64,000 nt of DNA from Medicago truncatula (taxonomy: Eukaryota > Streptophyta > Magnoliopsida > Fabales > Fabaceae): positions 9,000,001-9,064,000 of the forward strand of contig NC_053043.1 in NCBI RefSeq assembly GCF_003473485.1, read 5' to 3'. Below the pieces are notes generated by a model. That model did not search any database. It was not told the origin of the DNA and saw nothing but the letters and a program-made list of their open reading frames with translations. How positions within the stretch are numbered: position 1 is the stretch's first letter; every line of letters begins with the position of its first letter. Both the position numbers and the translations under genes were made by a program. Shown piece by piece: positions 8,973 to 20,450 of this stretch.

Positions 8973-11624
8973 CATTTGTCCATTCAAATAAAATATATTG
9001 TGGACTCTTAACAAGGAGACTAATTTTTTATTTTATTTTTTGAAGAAGGGAGACTAAATGTTTGAAGGTGAAATATAATGGTTGACACACCATACAAATA
9101 AAATTAATTCTGATGCGGGACATGAAAAACTATAAACCTTTTTTATGATGAGAATAAAGTGTTTAAAGAAACATTAGGATTATTTATTGGGTCATGCTAT
9201 CTACTATCTAGTGTCATTAGGACACTAGTTAAAAAAACAAAACATAAATGGCATTGAAAATATTGTTTTTTAAACTTTTTATAATTTGACCACACAAGTT
9301 TAAGACTTTATTTTCATATTTGTTAGCATTTTCTTTTTTGAAGCTATTTTGTAAATAGATGGATCAAAAGTGCAATTAATCTATTTTTTAGAGCAACATA
9401 TGTTTTTGTGAATTCGAAAAAATAGATGGTTTGAAAAGTGGCATTAATTGGTGTTGATGCGTGAAATAACCACTTAGATCAAGTGATACAATTGTTGAGT
9501 GATGAACGTGAATAAGATATATATGTTTGGTTCAAGTGTTAGAGAAAATTTTGAAAGAGTTGTTTCCCTTCACTGAGTGGTATGAGTTTATGAATAGTAC
9601 TTTTAAGACACAACATAACACGCGTGAATTATATAGTCATAAGAAATGGGGGTTTGGATTGCAACCCTTTTAAATTAATTTGTGCTTAATTTCTGAACGT
9701 TTTGAAGTATGTTCTGAGGTGTGTAATATAATATGATAGGTAATAAAAAAACGATACTAGTGTGTTAATTGAATTCAAACTTTACTGCAGGATATACGGG
9801 TATTGATAGAGAATTCAACACGCGTGAATTTATGTTAGTTCACCCAATGTGGGCTAATCCAATCCTCGTCTTTGATGAGTTTTTTCACCATGGTAATTGA
9901 AAAGCATTTACAACAGCTGCACCTAAGACTTCCTCCACTTCAAACATTTTACAACTTGTATTGCTTAGTCTCAATAGGCTTACATACTTTTCTTCTAAGT
10001 CACATGAGACTTTACAACAGTTTCACTCACTTAAACTCATAGGAACTTTCTTCTAAGTCACACAGAAATTTTTACAACTTGTAAGTATCGACAGGTATTC
10101 TAATTTCAGTTCTTAATTGTAGCATTATGCAAGTTTTGGTGAAATCGAAAGACTTTTTTGAAACTGTTGATATGCAAAATAGAGAAAATCCATTAGTTTT
10201 TACACTTAGGTTCTACTTTAAGCAAAACTGCTAATGGTCACTCTACCAAAAACCAAAGTTTTAAAACTTCAACACAAGTTTGAGATACCTCCTATCCTTG
10301 CATAAGGGAATGTCGAATGACAAAAACATAAGAAGGGCTATCAAACTGAGAAAGCAAGGTGACTTTGAGGATCGCTTTTTAGGTACTTTGCAGTTGCTCG
10401 TAGGCATCTATCGAACATAGTTAACTGACGTTTATTGTCTAACAATAGTTAACATCTCTCTTGTCTTGACAGTAGTATTGTAGCTTCAAGGAAGACAAAT
10501 TTCTTTGCGTGATCCCATAGCTTCCACCGAAAATCATCATCATACACCGAACCATCAAAGTAACAAAAAATTTAAAAGACTAATAAACATCTTAGAGAAA
10601 CCCACTTAGAGCATAGGATTTGGATTCTCTCAATTGTGAAAGAAAAAAAGAGCTTGAGAGGATTATGTGAAAGATTTCACTATTAAAATACATTGAACTC
10701 TACAACTTATCAAAGTTATAAGCGAGATCCAATACATTTTAGGGAGTTTCTAATTGATAGTGTAGGGTCTTGCCTAGTTCCCCAAACAAATGTCCGTAAG
10801 TTTCCTTTTTTGTTTACCCAATGCACGTTATTGGAAATTGTAGGTCCCTTACAACACATTGAAATTGGAATGTATACATAATTTGGGAGCTTCTTTAACC
10901 ACGAACTTAGATTGCTGTCTCCTCATGATTGAACACATGCACTTAGGGACCCATAAGTGTCCGATCGAAATCAGATGGTTTAGATCTGAGCAGATTTTTG
11001 TTCTTGGTAAATACTAAAATTACCAAATTTGAGATCATGAACATCCGATCGAGATCAAACTGTGTGCAACTGAGAGCAATTTTGCACATCTTGTGCTATC
11101 AATCTTAAAAATCATTTTTTTTTTTAAATAGTCTGGTGGTTAGACTCACACATTATAAATATAGAAAAGTGAAGAATTGGGATTCAAACCACGGTCTCAT
11201 CATTTCAATGTTCATGGAACTATCAATTGAGCTGCATTTACGCAACAATCTTAAAAATCATTTTTGTCCATGGGAAAAATGCTATCTGTTCTTGTATTTG
11301 GAGAAGTATTTTGCTAAGAAATCTATCGAGAGTAAAAATAGATCTCCATAATTTTGATCTACAAACAAAGGCTTGATTTCCGCGATACACATTGTGTTTG
11401 CTTTGCGTTAGAGAAGTACTTACGATGAGTTTGTGACTACGACTCATCTTTCAGGATTACTCAAATGAATTGTAACTATTTAACGATCTTAATTGTGTGC
11501 GAACTATATTTTCATTTGAGTTTAAAGGCCATGCTAATAATTGTCCTAAAAATATTTGTTAAGAAAACAAAAAGTATAAACTTTGCATTTTTTTAACCAA
11601 AAAAATAAATAAATATAAACTTTA
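8973..11624. repeat. long AT-rich spacer block shared with 56.9-58.1 kb and 44.8-46.2 kb
   Basis: The part 9180-10320 matches 56880-58080 (shared TTCAACACGCGTGAATT-like and AAGAGTTGTTTCCCTTCACT sequence). The part 10600-11560 matches 44780-46180 (shared ATTGAACTC.ACAACTTAT, AAATGTCCGTAAGTTTCC, GACTATGACTCATCTTTCAGG-like sequence). So this spacer is a mosaic. Short frames here are not conserved between the copies and I call no gene. A tRNA-like SINE candidate lies at 11125-11240. Confidence 0.65.
11125..11240 (+). repeat. candidate tRNA-derived SINE head
   Basis: The sequence GTCTGGTGGTTAGACTCACA followed about 45 bp later by GGGATTCAAACCACGG resembles the A and B boxes of polymerase III promoters found in tRNA-derived SINEs (B box consensus GGTTCRANNCC). 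The same block is at 45780-45895, so it is a repeat, but it may simply have been copied with the surrounding spacer. No clear tail or target duplication is seen. Confidence 0.35.
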
Positions 11625-11785
11625 CATTCAAATGCACCTTCTCAGTACCAATCCATGACCACAGCAGTCGCTGCTGCAACAATGTCCGATTTTTCAAAAC
11701 AATTTCCTATATACAATATTCAGCAGCCAAACAGCATTTCTAAGCAAGCATAATTTGATTCGGAGAAATATATGAACGTTTGGTT
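11625..11785 (+). pseudogene. fragment of an unrecognised Gln/Asn-rich protein gene
   Basis: The plus strand reads roughly YQSMTTAVAAATMSDFSKQF followed by IYNIQQPNSISKQA, a stop and FDSEKY. Better-preserved copies are at 52845-53165 and, for the upstream part, 63170-63330. The family is not recognised; the sequence looks like the disordered C-terminal region of a regulatory protein. There is no start codon, so this is a fragment carried in the array. Confidence 0.55.
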
Positions 11786-11859
11786 CGAGTAAATTAATGA
11801 AAATAGGTCCAAAACTTTAATTTAGCGACTCATCAATTTATGTTATCATTTAACATAAC

Positions 11860-12184
11860 ATGGTGGTTGGATTGATGTTCAACCAAACTAGTGTTGTGAT
11901 TTATATGTTGTAGTGAACTATTTTCACTTCATAAGTCACAGACATGAGCAGGCTTTATCACTTTAAATTACTTTAACAAATGAAAATTGCAACAGAACAT
12001 AATCAACATGACATAGATGGGCACTCCATTCTAAAATTTTCCTAATGGCATCAAAGGAATCTATAACTGTTCCTGCAGCGTGCAGAAGAACTCAAACAAA
12101 GCTATATGACCACGATCTAGACTGCTACATCAGAGTTTTCAATATCGATGCGACTGTAGGGGACGTTGCATCGATTGCACAAAA
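11860..12184 (+). repeat. spacer block with AAGTCACAGACATGAGCA landmark
   Basis: This block recurs near 17090, 28085 and 40890. It includes AAGTCACAGACATGAGCAGG, GAATCTATAACTGTTCCTGC and GTGACCACGATCTAGACTGC-like sequence. A 79-codon frame starting MASKESITVPAACRRTQTKL is open here but is not kept open in the sister copies, so I do not call a gene; the block might derive from an old exon. Confidence 0.6.
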
Positions 12185-12470
12185 ATCTCTCAGACTCCAG
12201 CACATAGTTTTCACTTTCACTTTGAAAGCTGAAATTTCTAGGTGCATATGCCTGTACTATAATCTGAAAATTATGCATTATTAAGAACCTGTTTATCTTT
12301 AATTCTTCAACTTTAGTTTTACCTATGCATTAATGGCCATTACCATTGCCACTCAACTGTTATTTAATGTCTGCATATGATGTTGCAGACTTGATTTTTT
12401 CGAGAACTGGTGCAAATGCAATGACTTGTTATGAAATATTGACGATTAGGAAACCGTCTATACTGATTGA
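12185..12470 (+). repeat. spacer block with ACTCCAGCACATAG landmark (third unit)
   Basis: The same block as at 7069-7345, here about 100 bp before a U2 promoter because the intervening blocks are missing. Carries TTAATGGCCATTACCATTGC and ATGATGTTGCAGACTTGATT. Confidence 0.7.
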
Positions 12471-12493
12471 TAGATCTTGAGTGTTTCAAAAAA

Positions 12494-12544
12494 GTCCCAC
12501 ATTGGTTGTTCAAGGAATCAAGTGAAGGGACTTGATATATAAAA
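12494..12544 (+). promoter_or_regulatory. U2 promoter (copy 3)
   Basis: USE GTCCCACATTG (12494-12504, one mismatch) and TATATAAAA (12536-12544) with the standard 31 bp between them. Confidence 0.8.
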
Positions 12545-12570
12545 GCATAAGCAAGTTCATCTTTCAACTC

Positions 12571-12700
12571 ATACCTTTCTCGGCCTTTTGGCTAAGATCA
12601 AGTGTAGTATCTGTTCTTATCAGTTTAATATTTGATTAGTGGTATTAAGTTAGTTTTTTTTGAGAGGGAGAGGCCATTTCAATATGCTATTGGGATTTTC
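12571..12700 (+). pseudogene. U2 snRNA pseudogene, copy 3 (internal deletion, no 3' domain)
   Basis: The first 75 nt are nearly perfect plant U2, including GTGTAGTATCTG. After TTGATTAGTGG the stem IIb segment is deleted and the sequence jumps to TATTAAGTTAGTTTTTTTTG. It then resumes GAGAGGCCATTTCAATA and ends near GGGATTTTC, without the 3' stem-loop or 3' box. A promoter is present, so a 5' fragment could be transcribed but would lack a normal 3' end. Confidence 0.85.
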
Positions 12701-12979
12701 ATGAAAATCGATGATGAAGGATTATTAGTGCTTTGATGGGAACTAGGCAGAGAGGTAGGACAAGGTTAGGGAAAGCTAGAAAATGTTGCAGTAGTTTATA
12801 ATCAAAACAAGGTTTTTTAGACTGATAAGGAATAAGGATTATGATATTTATTAGTTTAAATTTTATTTGATTTTTCCATTTTTTACCACTTAGCTGATGT
12901 GTTTTAAAGAATGATTTTAATTGGTTGACCGTGTAATGTTTTTTTTACTCTGTCAGAGTATTCTAATTAAACTCTTCCA
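12701..12979. other. AT-rich spacer, no gene seen
   Basis: Unique-looking sequence between the truncated U2 and the TPD1-like fragment. No conserved frame or repeat boundary that I can support. Confidence 0.4.
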
Positions 12980-13221
12980 CGATACATCATGCAAATTGTT
13001 AACACTTGGTATTTTGGATGTGGTCCTCATGATATATATCCATCTTCACTGTGGTTGGTTTGCTTCTGCAAGAATAAACAATCCTAGATTGTTTAAGAGA
13101 CTCTTATGGTTGGTTTGGTGAATGGAGGGAAGCCTTTACTTCTAGCCAGATTAATTAGATTCACCTTTTCTAATTCCTTTATGTACCCTCTTGCATTCAA
13201 GTCTGCTATAGATTTTGCTGA
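12980..13221 (+). pseudogene. TPD1-like secreted protein pseudogene fragment, unit 1
   Basis: The frame reads IHLHCGWFASARINNPRLFK, strikingly like the C-terminal half of TAPETUM DETERMINANT 1 (which has [20 protein letters not shown]), a small secreted ligand of anther cell-fate signalling. Then comes the stretch that in TPD1 reads DDCLVNDGKPL; here it is garbled by small indels (TATGGTTGGTTTGGTGAATG). Upstream only CKLLTLGILDVVL-like remnants persist. The same lesions occur in the other copies (30.2, 46.3 and 54.5 kb), so the gene was already dead when the array was amplified. It follows a U2 copy, as do the others. Confidence 0.7.
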
Positions 13222-13830
13222 GTCCAAAACACAGTTCCTAAAGAATGAGAAGAATACTACATAAGAGTTCAAAAATTCATTATAGGCCTTTATTTATCCA
13301 TAACCTTTTATATATTAACAAGAGAAATTATACAACTCTTACTTTAGCTTTATTTAACTATAATATGTCATTTTGATATGTAAAGTAAAAATGTAAGATG
13401 ATCTTACTACTATACAATCTTTTATATAGTGAGAAATTTTAAGAGAAATTATGCAATCGTTTATATTGTGAGAAATTTTAGTCAATGAGTGGACAAATAT
13501 GATTACAAATTTATTGGCAGGGTGTCTTGAACCTTATATGATTATAGGCAGTGGTTCTAAGAGTCAGCATAGGGTTAGACTCAAACATAGAGGAGAAATT
13601 GATAAGACCATGCAATTAATCACACAAAATAAGTGCTTTCATTTTCCATTTTCTTTGTTCTTTGATCACTGGTCTTCATTGTAGAATGTAGATGTGTGTC
13701 AGAGTTTAGCAATAACACTTCATAGCTCTTTTAAAAATCAAACATGGATTTTTTACCTTCTGCTGGCTTAAGTTTTTTACCTTTCGCATGGAAATATGGA
13801 ATATTCGAGATGTCAAAATTTGTGTTTTTT
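13222..13830. other. AT-rich spacer, no gene seen
   Basis: Begins with the block that follows the TPD1-like fragment in sister units (ACAGTTCCTAAAGAATGAGA, TAGGCCTTTATTTATCCATA), then diverges; the ACGTG minisatellite of the sister units is missing here. Short frames only. Confidence 0.45.
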
Positions 13831-16650
13831 ATTTGTTACAATTATGTAGAGGAAAACCTATTTTCTTAATGAGTTTGGTCAGCAAAAATTCTTTTCAACA
13901 CACATTTTTATTTATTAAAATTTATATCGACCCCATTAAATTTATGCGAGTCTATAGAATTTAATGAAATTCATTAAGATTTTTTTTTTGCAGTAATAAG
14001 ACTCATTTGAATTTCAACCAATAAAAAAGTGTAGATAAAAAAATGTTATTAGCACCACTATATAGTGCGCTTCATTTGGTCGGAAGACATAAACCATTAG
14101 AAAAAGATTGAATTTTTTACATTATTATAAATCATGTGACATTATATTTTCATCTAACTATTGAGAACCATGATAACTTCCAAATAAGACATACACGTAC
14201 TACATTTTGAATGCATCTCTAGGTCTTACATTCACGAGAAGTTGGAGGGTAATGAAAATACAAAATTTGTGGAAGAGATAGATTGCTCCCCCTATTCAAG
14301 TATCCGTTTCCTACACACGAAATAGAAACAAAAAATGAAAAAGAAAACAGTCTCCAATATTCAAGCATCCCCCATGAACTATGTAGTTTTTTTTTCTTCG
14401 TAAAATTCATTTGCATGGATCAATCTCTTCTTTATTTCTTAAAAGAAATAGATAACTCTATTAATAAACGACCTAGACACAAAAGATGTATTGGCGAGAT
14501 CTATTGTTAAAAGAGTTTTAGAACATGGAATCTTCTCACTCAAGTACTTAAGGGGACCTCACTCAAGTCTTGTTTAATAAATAAGTTTCACCAATAACTC
14601 TTCATTACATTTCAACAAATGTGCAAGTCTCACGGATTCGGATAAAGTGTGTTTATTAAAGCACCTCCACTCAATAACATTGCATTTTTCTCGCTTCCTT
14701 ACAAATGAGAGTACTTCTATAATACTCTCTTCATCATAAATATAAGAATTTCTTTCCTCTTAAGATTCATTGACTAACTGATGTACCTGATATATAATAT
14801 ATACCAATTTATTAGCAATTCAATGAACCTTAAAAAATAATATATTCGTATACTGAGGACTGAAGGTTTATATGATTCTTAACTTAACTACCTATGATTT
14901 TCTTAGATACATAATTTTTTTAAAGTTTGTTACACTTAAAGCCTATTGTAAATTAAGGATCATAAAAAATGTACGTACCCAAAGAAATGCACCTAAATTT
15001 TACCCATCAAAATTATGTGATGCTAAAAATGAATCTCATCTATTTCTCATTTACGTCTACTTCTCTTAAAAACCGAATCTTCTATTTACTTTGAGAAATC
15101 AAAAGGTTCTCGACTCTTATACCATAATTCCCTCCATATCATAATTAAAAGGTTTAAAATTTGGTTTGCAACTATGATGTGGATGCAATAGCATCAACTT
15201 TTTTTAAGAGTTTCCTCGAGTCGATTAAAGCACAAGTCAAAACAAAGCCCTTCCTTTAAATCCACCAAGAAATAACTTTTAAGTATTTATGAATATTTCT
15301 TTGTTATTTTATTCTTTTTATCGTATCTAATTTTTGTTTAAGAGCATGTATGCCATTTTATAATTACACATAATTTTTTTTTCTTTCTAATACTAAACTA
15401 CTGAATAATCATCTTACTTGTTATTTATTTTATCTTATTTTTTTTCTTTCCTTCATCAACCAAACAATATGAAAAAAATGTATGAGCTATAAGTTGTCTC
15501 AATTTATTTTTCTCAAGGACTAATTTGCTTTTATTTTTAACTATATCGATGCTTAAAATAACTTTTGTACTGAAAATGAAATAGCTTTACTTATGGGTTG
15601 GTGCATAGGTCTCGAAAGCATGTCTTACCATGTGATGTGAGAAAAACACTTAATAAAACAGTGTTTGATTCTAAGGTAGCCTCACCCTAGTCTCATTTTT
15701 TTCTTTTTTGTGTTTGGGTTTTTGAGTTTTTATAAGGAGTAAATGATTTGTAGATTCATGTCTATAAATAAAGAGACAAGTTGTTGTTTAGATATTATAT
15801 GTGTCCTTTTTTGTGTGTTAGCTATGGATTTTTCAGTTTGTACGAGGACTGATTGATTTGTAGTTCCATGTTCTCGAAAATGGGACTGCATGTGTCGTGC
15901 TATTCTAAAATTTAAAGATTTTATGAAAAGTGATGAAATTTTAAAAGAGTATAGGAAATTTGGAGATGTTGACTCCCTCTTGTTGGAGAGTCTTACTTGA
16001 GAGCAAGGAAGATGACTCTGTAGGGAAGAATATTGTTGTTGTCGACTCTCTTAGCAACAAGGACGTTGGTGTTGACTCTTCTGAAAAGATACAAAGAGCA
16101 TAAAGCTAATTGATATGGCTCTCCTATGCACAATGAACTTGACAATGACTATATAAGGAAAAGTTGATGGTTTGTCCAAAATGTCAACATTAATCGGAAT
16201 GAAAGGTCATATATGAATGAAAAGTAAAGATTTTAGATGAGTAGACCATTTGTAATTTTGTTTTATCTCTATCCTTGGTTGTAATATCAAATACAACTGT
16301 AATAATAAAATTTCATATGTATAAATAAAATAAATAGATAAAATGTTCATGTTTTGGTAAGTTGATGTGTAGATATCGTATGTGTGATGTAGTTGTGTAG
16401 ATTGATTTGATGTACTTTATTTTCTTAACTTCTTGACAACTAAGAATTGGATGAAACAATCGTATTTGTAAGGATGACAAAAAAAAACACTATAACGATC
16501 ATTAAAGATTCCAAAAATGAAACATACAAAATTATTTAATTTTATTTTATTATTTTATTTTTCTACATTTTTTTAAATACGTGTGTATGAATAGCGTGAG
16601 CAAATGGTTGCGATCATACAAGACTTTCTCTTCATAAAGTTACTATCTTG
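13831..16650. repeat. long AT-rich block shared with 23.8-25.0, 35.4-38.4 and 56.0-56.4 kb
   Basis: Landmarks are TTTATATCGACCCCATTAAA, CACTATATAGTGCGCTTCAT (containing the palindrome CACTATATAGTG), AAGACATAAACCATTAGAAA and GGTTGGTGCATAGGTCTCGA-type sequence. 16000-16200 and 37300-37850 share weakly gene-like sequence (FGDVDS.../FGDGDST...) broken by many stops; I do not recognise it. No gene is called. Confidence 0.65.
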
Positions 16651-16689
16651 ACAAGCTCTAAGAAATTGATATTTATGTAATTTCACTTA

Positions 16690-16942
16690 CTCCGTCCCAA
16701 ATTATATGTTGCTTTACAATACCAACAAAAAATTAATGTTATTTTTCATATTATATCCTTATTTATTATTTAACTATTTATTATGCTCTATTATTTCAAT
16801 TCTTCAATTTATCTTTTCCATACAATTTATTAAGGATAATTTTGTAAAATAACTCATAATATTTATTTACCATACAAAATTAATTATATTTCTGAATACG
16901 TGTAAAATAAGCAAAACGTCGTATAATTTGAGAGGTATGGAG
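16690..16942. mobile_element. Stowaway MITE
   Basis: The element begins CTCCGTCCCAAATTATATG and its other end reads, in reverse complement, CTCCATACCTCTCAAATTAT. It is flanked by TA on both sides (16688-16689 and 16943-16944), the Tc1/mariner target. Length is 253 bp and it has no coding frame. Confidence 0.75.
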
Positions 16943-17089
16943 TATCAAGTGTGAGAGTGGCAAGTGAGTGTTGCTTTGTGAACATATAAATTATTGAATT
17001 GTCAAGTAAAAAAATGAAAATAGGCCCAAAACGTTAAATTTAGTGACTCATCAATTAACATTTAAGAGCATTGCATTTCATCACACATG

Positions 17090-17400
17090 ATGGTTGTTAG
17101 ATTTATCTACAACCAAACTAGTGTTGTGATTTATATGTTGTAGAGAACTATTTCTACTTCAAAAGTCACAGACATGAGCAGGCTTTAACAAATGAAAATT
17201 GCAATAGAACATAATCAACATAACATAGATGGGGCACTCTGATCTGAAATTTTCCTAATAACATCAAAGGAATCTATAACTGTTCCTGCAGGGTGCCGAA
17301 GAACTCAAACAAAGCTATGTGACCACGATCTAGACTGCTACATCAGAGTTTTCAGTATCTCTGCGACTGTAGGGGACGTTGCTTCGATTGCATTTGACCT
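17090..17400 (+). repeat. spacer block with AAGTCACAGACATGAGCA landmark (fourth unit)
   Basis: Same block as 11860-12184, with GAATCTATAACTGTTCCTGC, CGAAGAACTCAAACAAAGC and GTAGGGGACGTTGC. The frame seen at 12045 is not open here. Confidence 0.65.
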
Positions 17401-17547
17401 TGATTCTCTACAAAATCAAGGATTGTCACTGTGACCATTGTTTTAGAAAAGTTGAATATGATTGTATTGTGCCTATAAAACAACTGTCAAAGACAAATAT
17501 CGATTATCTTAATAGGCACAATGTATGTATACTAAGTACATACAAAA

Positions 17548-17864
17548 ATCTCTCAGACTCCAGCACATAGTTTTCACTATCACTTTGAAACCTCAAATTT
17601 CCATGTGCATTATGTCTGTACAATAATATGCAAATTATGCATTATTAAGAGCCTGTTTATATTAAATTACATCATCATGTTAATGGCCACTACCATTACC
17701 ACTCAACCGTTTTCTAATGTCTTCATATGATGCTGCAAACTAGACTTGATTGTTTCTAGAAGTGGTGATCAACCAAGCACGCTGTTTCATGTTAATCATA
17801 TAAAGAAACATAAGGGAGGCTGAAAGAGTTAGGAAGAGTCTACCAAACAAGCTATTTCAAAAAA
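17548..17864 (+). repeat. spacer block leading into U2 copy 4
   Basis: Carries the ACTCCAGCACATAG block (17555-17770) followed by a short U2 upstream block with AGGAAGAGTCTACCAAACAA. Confidence 0.65.
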
Positions 17865-17915
17865 GTCCCACATCGGTTGTTCAAGAAAACAAGTGAAGGG
17901 ATGTGATATATAAAA
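17865..17915 (+). promoter_or_regulatory. U2 promoter (copy 4), perfect USE
   Basis: USE GTCCCACATCG (17865-17875) matches the plant consensus exactly. TATATAAAA is at 17907-17915. Confidence 0.88.
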
Positions 17916-17941
17916 GCATAAGCAAGTTCATATTTCAACTC

Positions 17942-18139
17942 ATACCTTTCTCGGCCTTTTGGCTAAGATCAAGTGTAGTATTTGTTCTTATTAGTTTAAT
18001 ATTTGATTAGTGGCCTAATGGGTCACAATGGTTTTAAATTGCTTTTTTGAGAGGTAGATGCCATTTCAATAGCTTGCGATTTGGCTTTTTGTTGCCTCTG
18101 TGTTACACTATTGCATTGGGTGGCACACCCCACCAATTC
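17942..18139 (+). ncRNA. U2: U2 snRNA, copy 4 (full length, diverged; perhaps a pseudogene)
   Basis: The RNA is full length (about 198 nt), starts ATACCTTTCTCGGCCTTTTG and keeps GTGTAGTAT, with TTTG in place of CTGTTC's first bases. Stem IIa is weakened (ATTAG against TTGAT). The 3' domain is altered at several places (GCGATTTGGCTTTTTGTTGC where sister copies have GCTATTGGGTTTCTCAAGTG), so stem III is poorly supported. It ends CACCCCACCAATTC and is followed by AGTTCAATTTTTTTT as 3' box. The promoter is perfect, so transcription is possible, but I doubt a functional RNA. Confidence 0.7.
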
Positions 18140-18820
18140 AAGTTCAATTTTTTTTATGGTTTTAACCATTATGTTTGATGTTTATTTACTGATAGAATCG
18201 TGGTCATCCCTTTTTATCAAATGGTTATATATTGCTAACCGATGCTCTAGCATGACCCTAATTTGCTAGCACACACCACCAATTCAAGTTCTATTTTATT
18301 TTACTTTTTTAACCATTTAATTTGCTACACGGTTGTGCATTATGTTGATGTTGATTTACTAATGTGAATCCTGGTCATTGGATCAATTGAAATAATCCTC
18401 TTTACCTTCACGTTTCGGTTTCCTATCAACTTCTTAATTGTGATTCAAACCCATTCACTTTCTTTATGTCTCCTCTAAATCCAACCTTATATTAATCCAA
18501 CCTATATAAAGCATTATAGGTTTGGTTTACTGAATTTCAACTTCAATTATTAGATTTTAATTCTGGAAATCGAAATCACCACCAGAACACATAAAAGCAC
18601 AGAACTTAAAACTAATTCTTTATCCATTTTTCATTTTCTAACAATTGAACAAGTTGAATTTCAGAAATAGTTCATAACATGTTTTGATTCAGAATAGTTC
18701 AGAATCATGTTTAGTATTCTAATGAGATTCATAGTAATTCATAATCGTGTTTTGTTGTTGATGACCAGAAATCATATAGGGTTTTTAGTGTCATTTTAGA
18801 ATCATGTTAAAGTTCAAGAG
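18140..18820. repeat. U2 downstream module, with a partial internal repeat of the U2 tail
   Basis: At 18265-18330 the phrase GCACACACCACCAATTCAAGT with TTGCTACACGGTTGTGCATT repeats the U2 3' end and 3' flank already passed at 18125-18200, a local duplication. The block then continues with TTTCGGTTTCCTATCAACTT and TCTGGAAATCGAAATCACCA, as after the copy at 25397. Confidence 0.6.
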
Positions 18821-20339
18821 TGTTAGATAATAAAGTATTAGGCTTAAGTTATTGGACATTTATATTAGTAAGTTAAAGTCCATTAGATTTTATTATATAT
18901 TCTCTTATAACCTTTTGTAATGTTAAGCTATTGTTAGTCTAATGAAATCGTAGCCGTCGTTGTTCCTATTCTCTCTTTCTCCATTTTATATCTGTATTGT
19001 TAACATGGTATCAAGAGCGTGGTTTGACCCTCCTTGATTTAGTCGTCGCTTCCGCTGTTGAGTTCCCAAAAGTTTGGGAATATGTCGTCTAATTTGTGTG
19101 CTTGAAGAATAATATGTATACGAGGTTTGTTTTGTTGGTTTCGTTGGTTCTTTCTTTACCTTCAGTGAATTTTAATTAGGTAGAATAAAGTGAGTTAGGT
19201 AGAATAAAGTGGTTTCATATGCAAAGTGAGTCAGAATAGTGCTCACAGTAGGTTTGTTCGTTTGTTTGTTTGTCTTTGTCTTGGTTGCTTTGGTTCAACT
19301 TGTCTTGGTTCGTTTGGTTACGTTCGTTTTGGTTCTTCAAGTTGTCTTGATTTAGTTTTGTTCAATTTAGTTTGGTTCAATTTGTTTGGTTGTTGGGTGA
19401 GTCAAAATAGTGCTCACAATTGGTTTGTTCATTTGTTTGTTTGGTGGGTCAAGAACTCATAATTTGCTTGTTTGGTGAGTCGATTTCTCACACTTTGGTT
19501 GTTTGGTGAGCATGTGCTCACAATTTGGTTTCTTTCTCCCCTTTTTTATTCTTCTCATTGATTGCACTTCTCCCCTATTGGTTCTTCCGATTGATTGCAT
19601 TGTACTTCTCCCATCTTTTGATTCTTCTGATTGATTGCATTTCTCCCCCTATTGGTTCTTCTGATTGCATTGCATTGCACTTCTCCACTCTTTTGATTCT
19701 TCCGATTGATTGCACTTCTACCCTATTGGTTCTTCCGATTGATTGCATTGCACTTCTCCCCCCTTTTGATTCTTCTGATTGCATTGCACTTCTCCCCCCT
19801 TTTTTGATTCTTCTGATTGCACTTCTCCCACTTTTGATGATTCTTTGGTTCTCCTCTATTGGTTCTTATGTATGGCTGCTTCTCTCTACTGGTTCTATTG
19901 TTTGGATGGTTCTCTCTCTTTGATTGGTTGATGGTGATGGTTCTTGCTGCTCTCTACAAAGATAACTAAGTTTGGTTTGTTGCTGCTCTCCATTGGGTTT
20001 GCTGACAGCTGATTTGGTTTATTTTTCTTGGTTAATTTGTAACAAGCTTAAAGCTTAGTAAGCTTCAGCTTGAGGGGTAGTGTTAGAACTTTATATTATT
20101 TAGTATGTTTTTCGTATTTTGTATGACAAACTCAGAATGCTTCTTGTTGACTCATTGTGAGTTTGAGGGTAGATGTTAGATAATAAAGTATTAGGCTTAA
20201 GTTATTGGGCATTTATATTAGTAAGTTAGAGTCCATTAAATTTTATTATATATTCTCTTATAACCTTTTGTAATGTTAAGCTATTGTTAGTCTAATGAAA
20301 TCGTAGCCGTCGTTGTTCCTATTCTCTCTTTCTCCATTT
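18821..20339 (+). mobile_element. short copia-type LTR element (fossil), non-autonomous
   Basis: The 5' LTR is 18821-19005 (185 bp, TGTTAGATAATAAAG...TTGTTAACA). It is followed at once by TGGTATCAAGAGCGTGG, the initiator-tRNA-type primer site of Ty1/copia elements. The 3' LTR starts at 20174 after a purine-rich GTTTGAGGGTAGA and is incomplete at its right end (to about 20339). The interior of about 1.17 kb has no gag or pol and consists largely of low-complexity, internally repetitive sequence. The two LTRs differ at only about 3 of 166 compared positions, which at commonly assumed plant rates points to an insertion under about one million years old. It looks like a small non-autonomous element. 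Confidence 0.75.
19520..19870 (+). repeat. internal degenerate repeat, unit roughly 35-60 bp
   Basis: Inside the copia-type element the phrase GATTGCATTGCACTTCTCCC and TTGGTTCTTCCGATTGATTG recurs about seven times with variation. This gives a misleading open frame of Leu/Ser/Ile-rich residues; I do not call it a gene. Confidence 0.7.
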
Positions 20340-20450
20340 CAAGGTTACCCATCTCAGAACAAGCTGAAACCACCGCAATCAAAGTCACCTCATTCGGCTC
20401 AACATGACTTAACAACATCAATTCAAAAACCTCCATAGCCTCCTCGGAAA
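20340..20450 (-). pseudogene. PLS-type PPR gene fragment next to an LTR end
   Basis: Read on the minus strand this short stretch gives EEAMEVFELMLLSHVEPNEV followed by TLIAVVSACSEMGNL, a textbook pentatricopeptide motif pair of the PLS (plant organelle RNA-editing) class. It abuts the broken right end of the copia-type element on one side and array sequence (AAAGGCATATATGAGCAAAA) on the other. No other copy of it is seen in sister units, so it arrived once, possibly with the LTR element. Confidence 0.65.

Noticed and set aside
12045-12284. 79-codon frame MASKESITVPAACRRTQ...
   Set aside because: The sister blocks at 17265, 28145 and 41055 do not keep it open; treated as a recurrent spacer block.
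19525-19923. 132-codon hydrophobic open frame
   Set aside because: It is the translation of the internal degenerate repeat (GATTGCATTGCACTTCTCCC) of the copia-type element, not a membrane protein.
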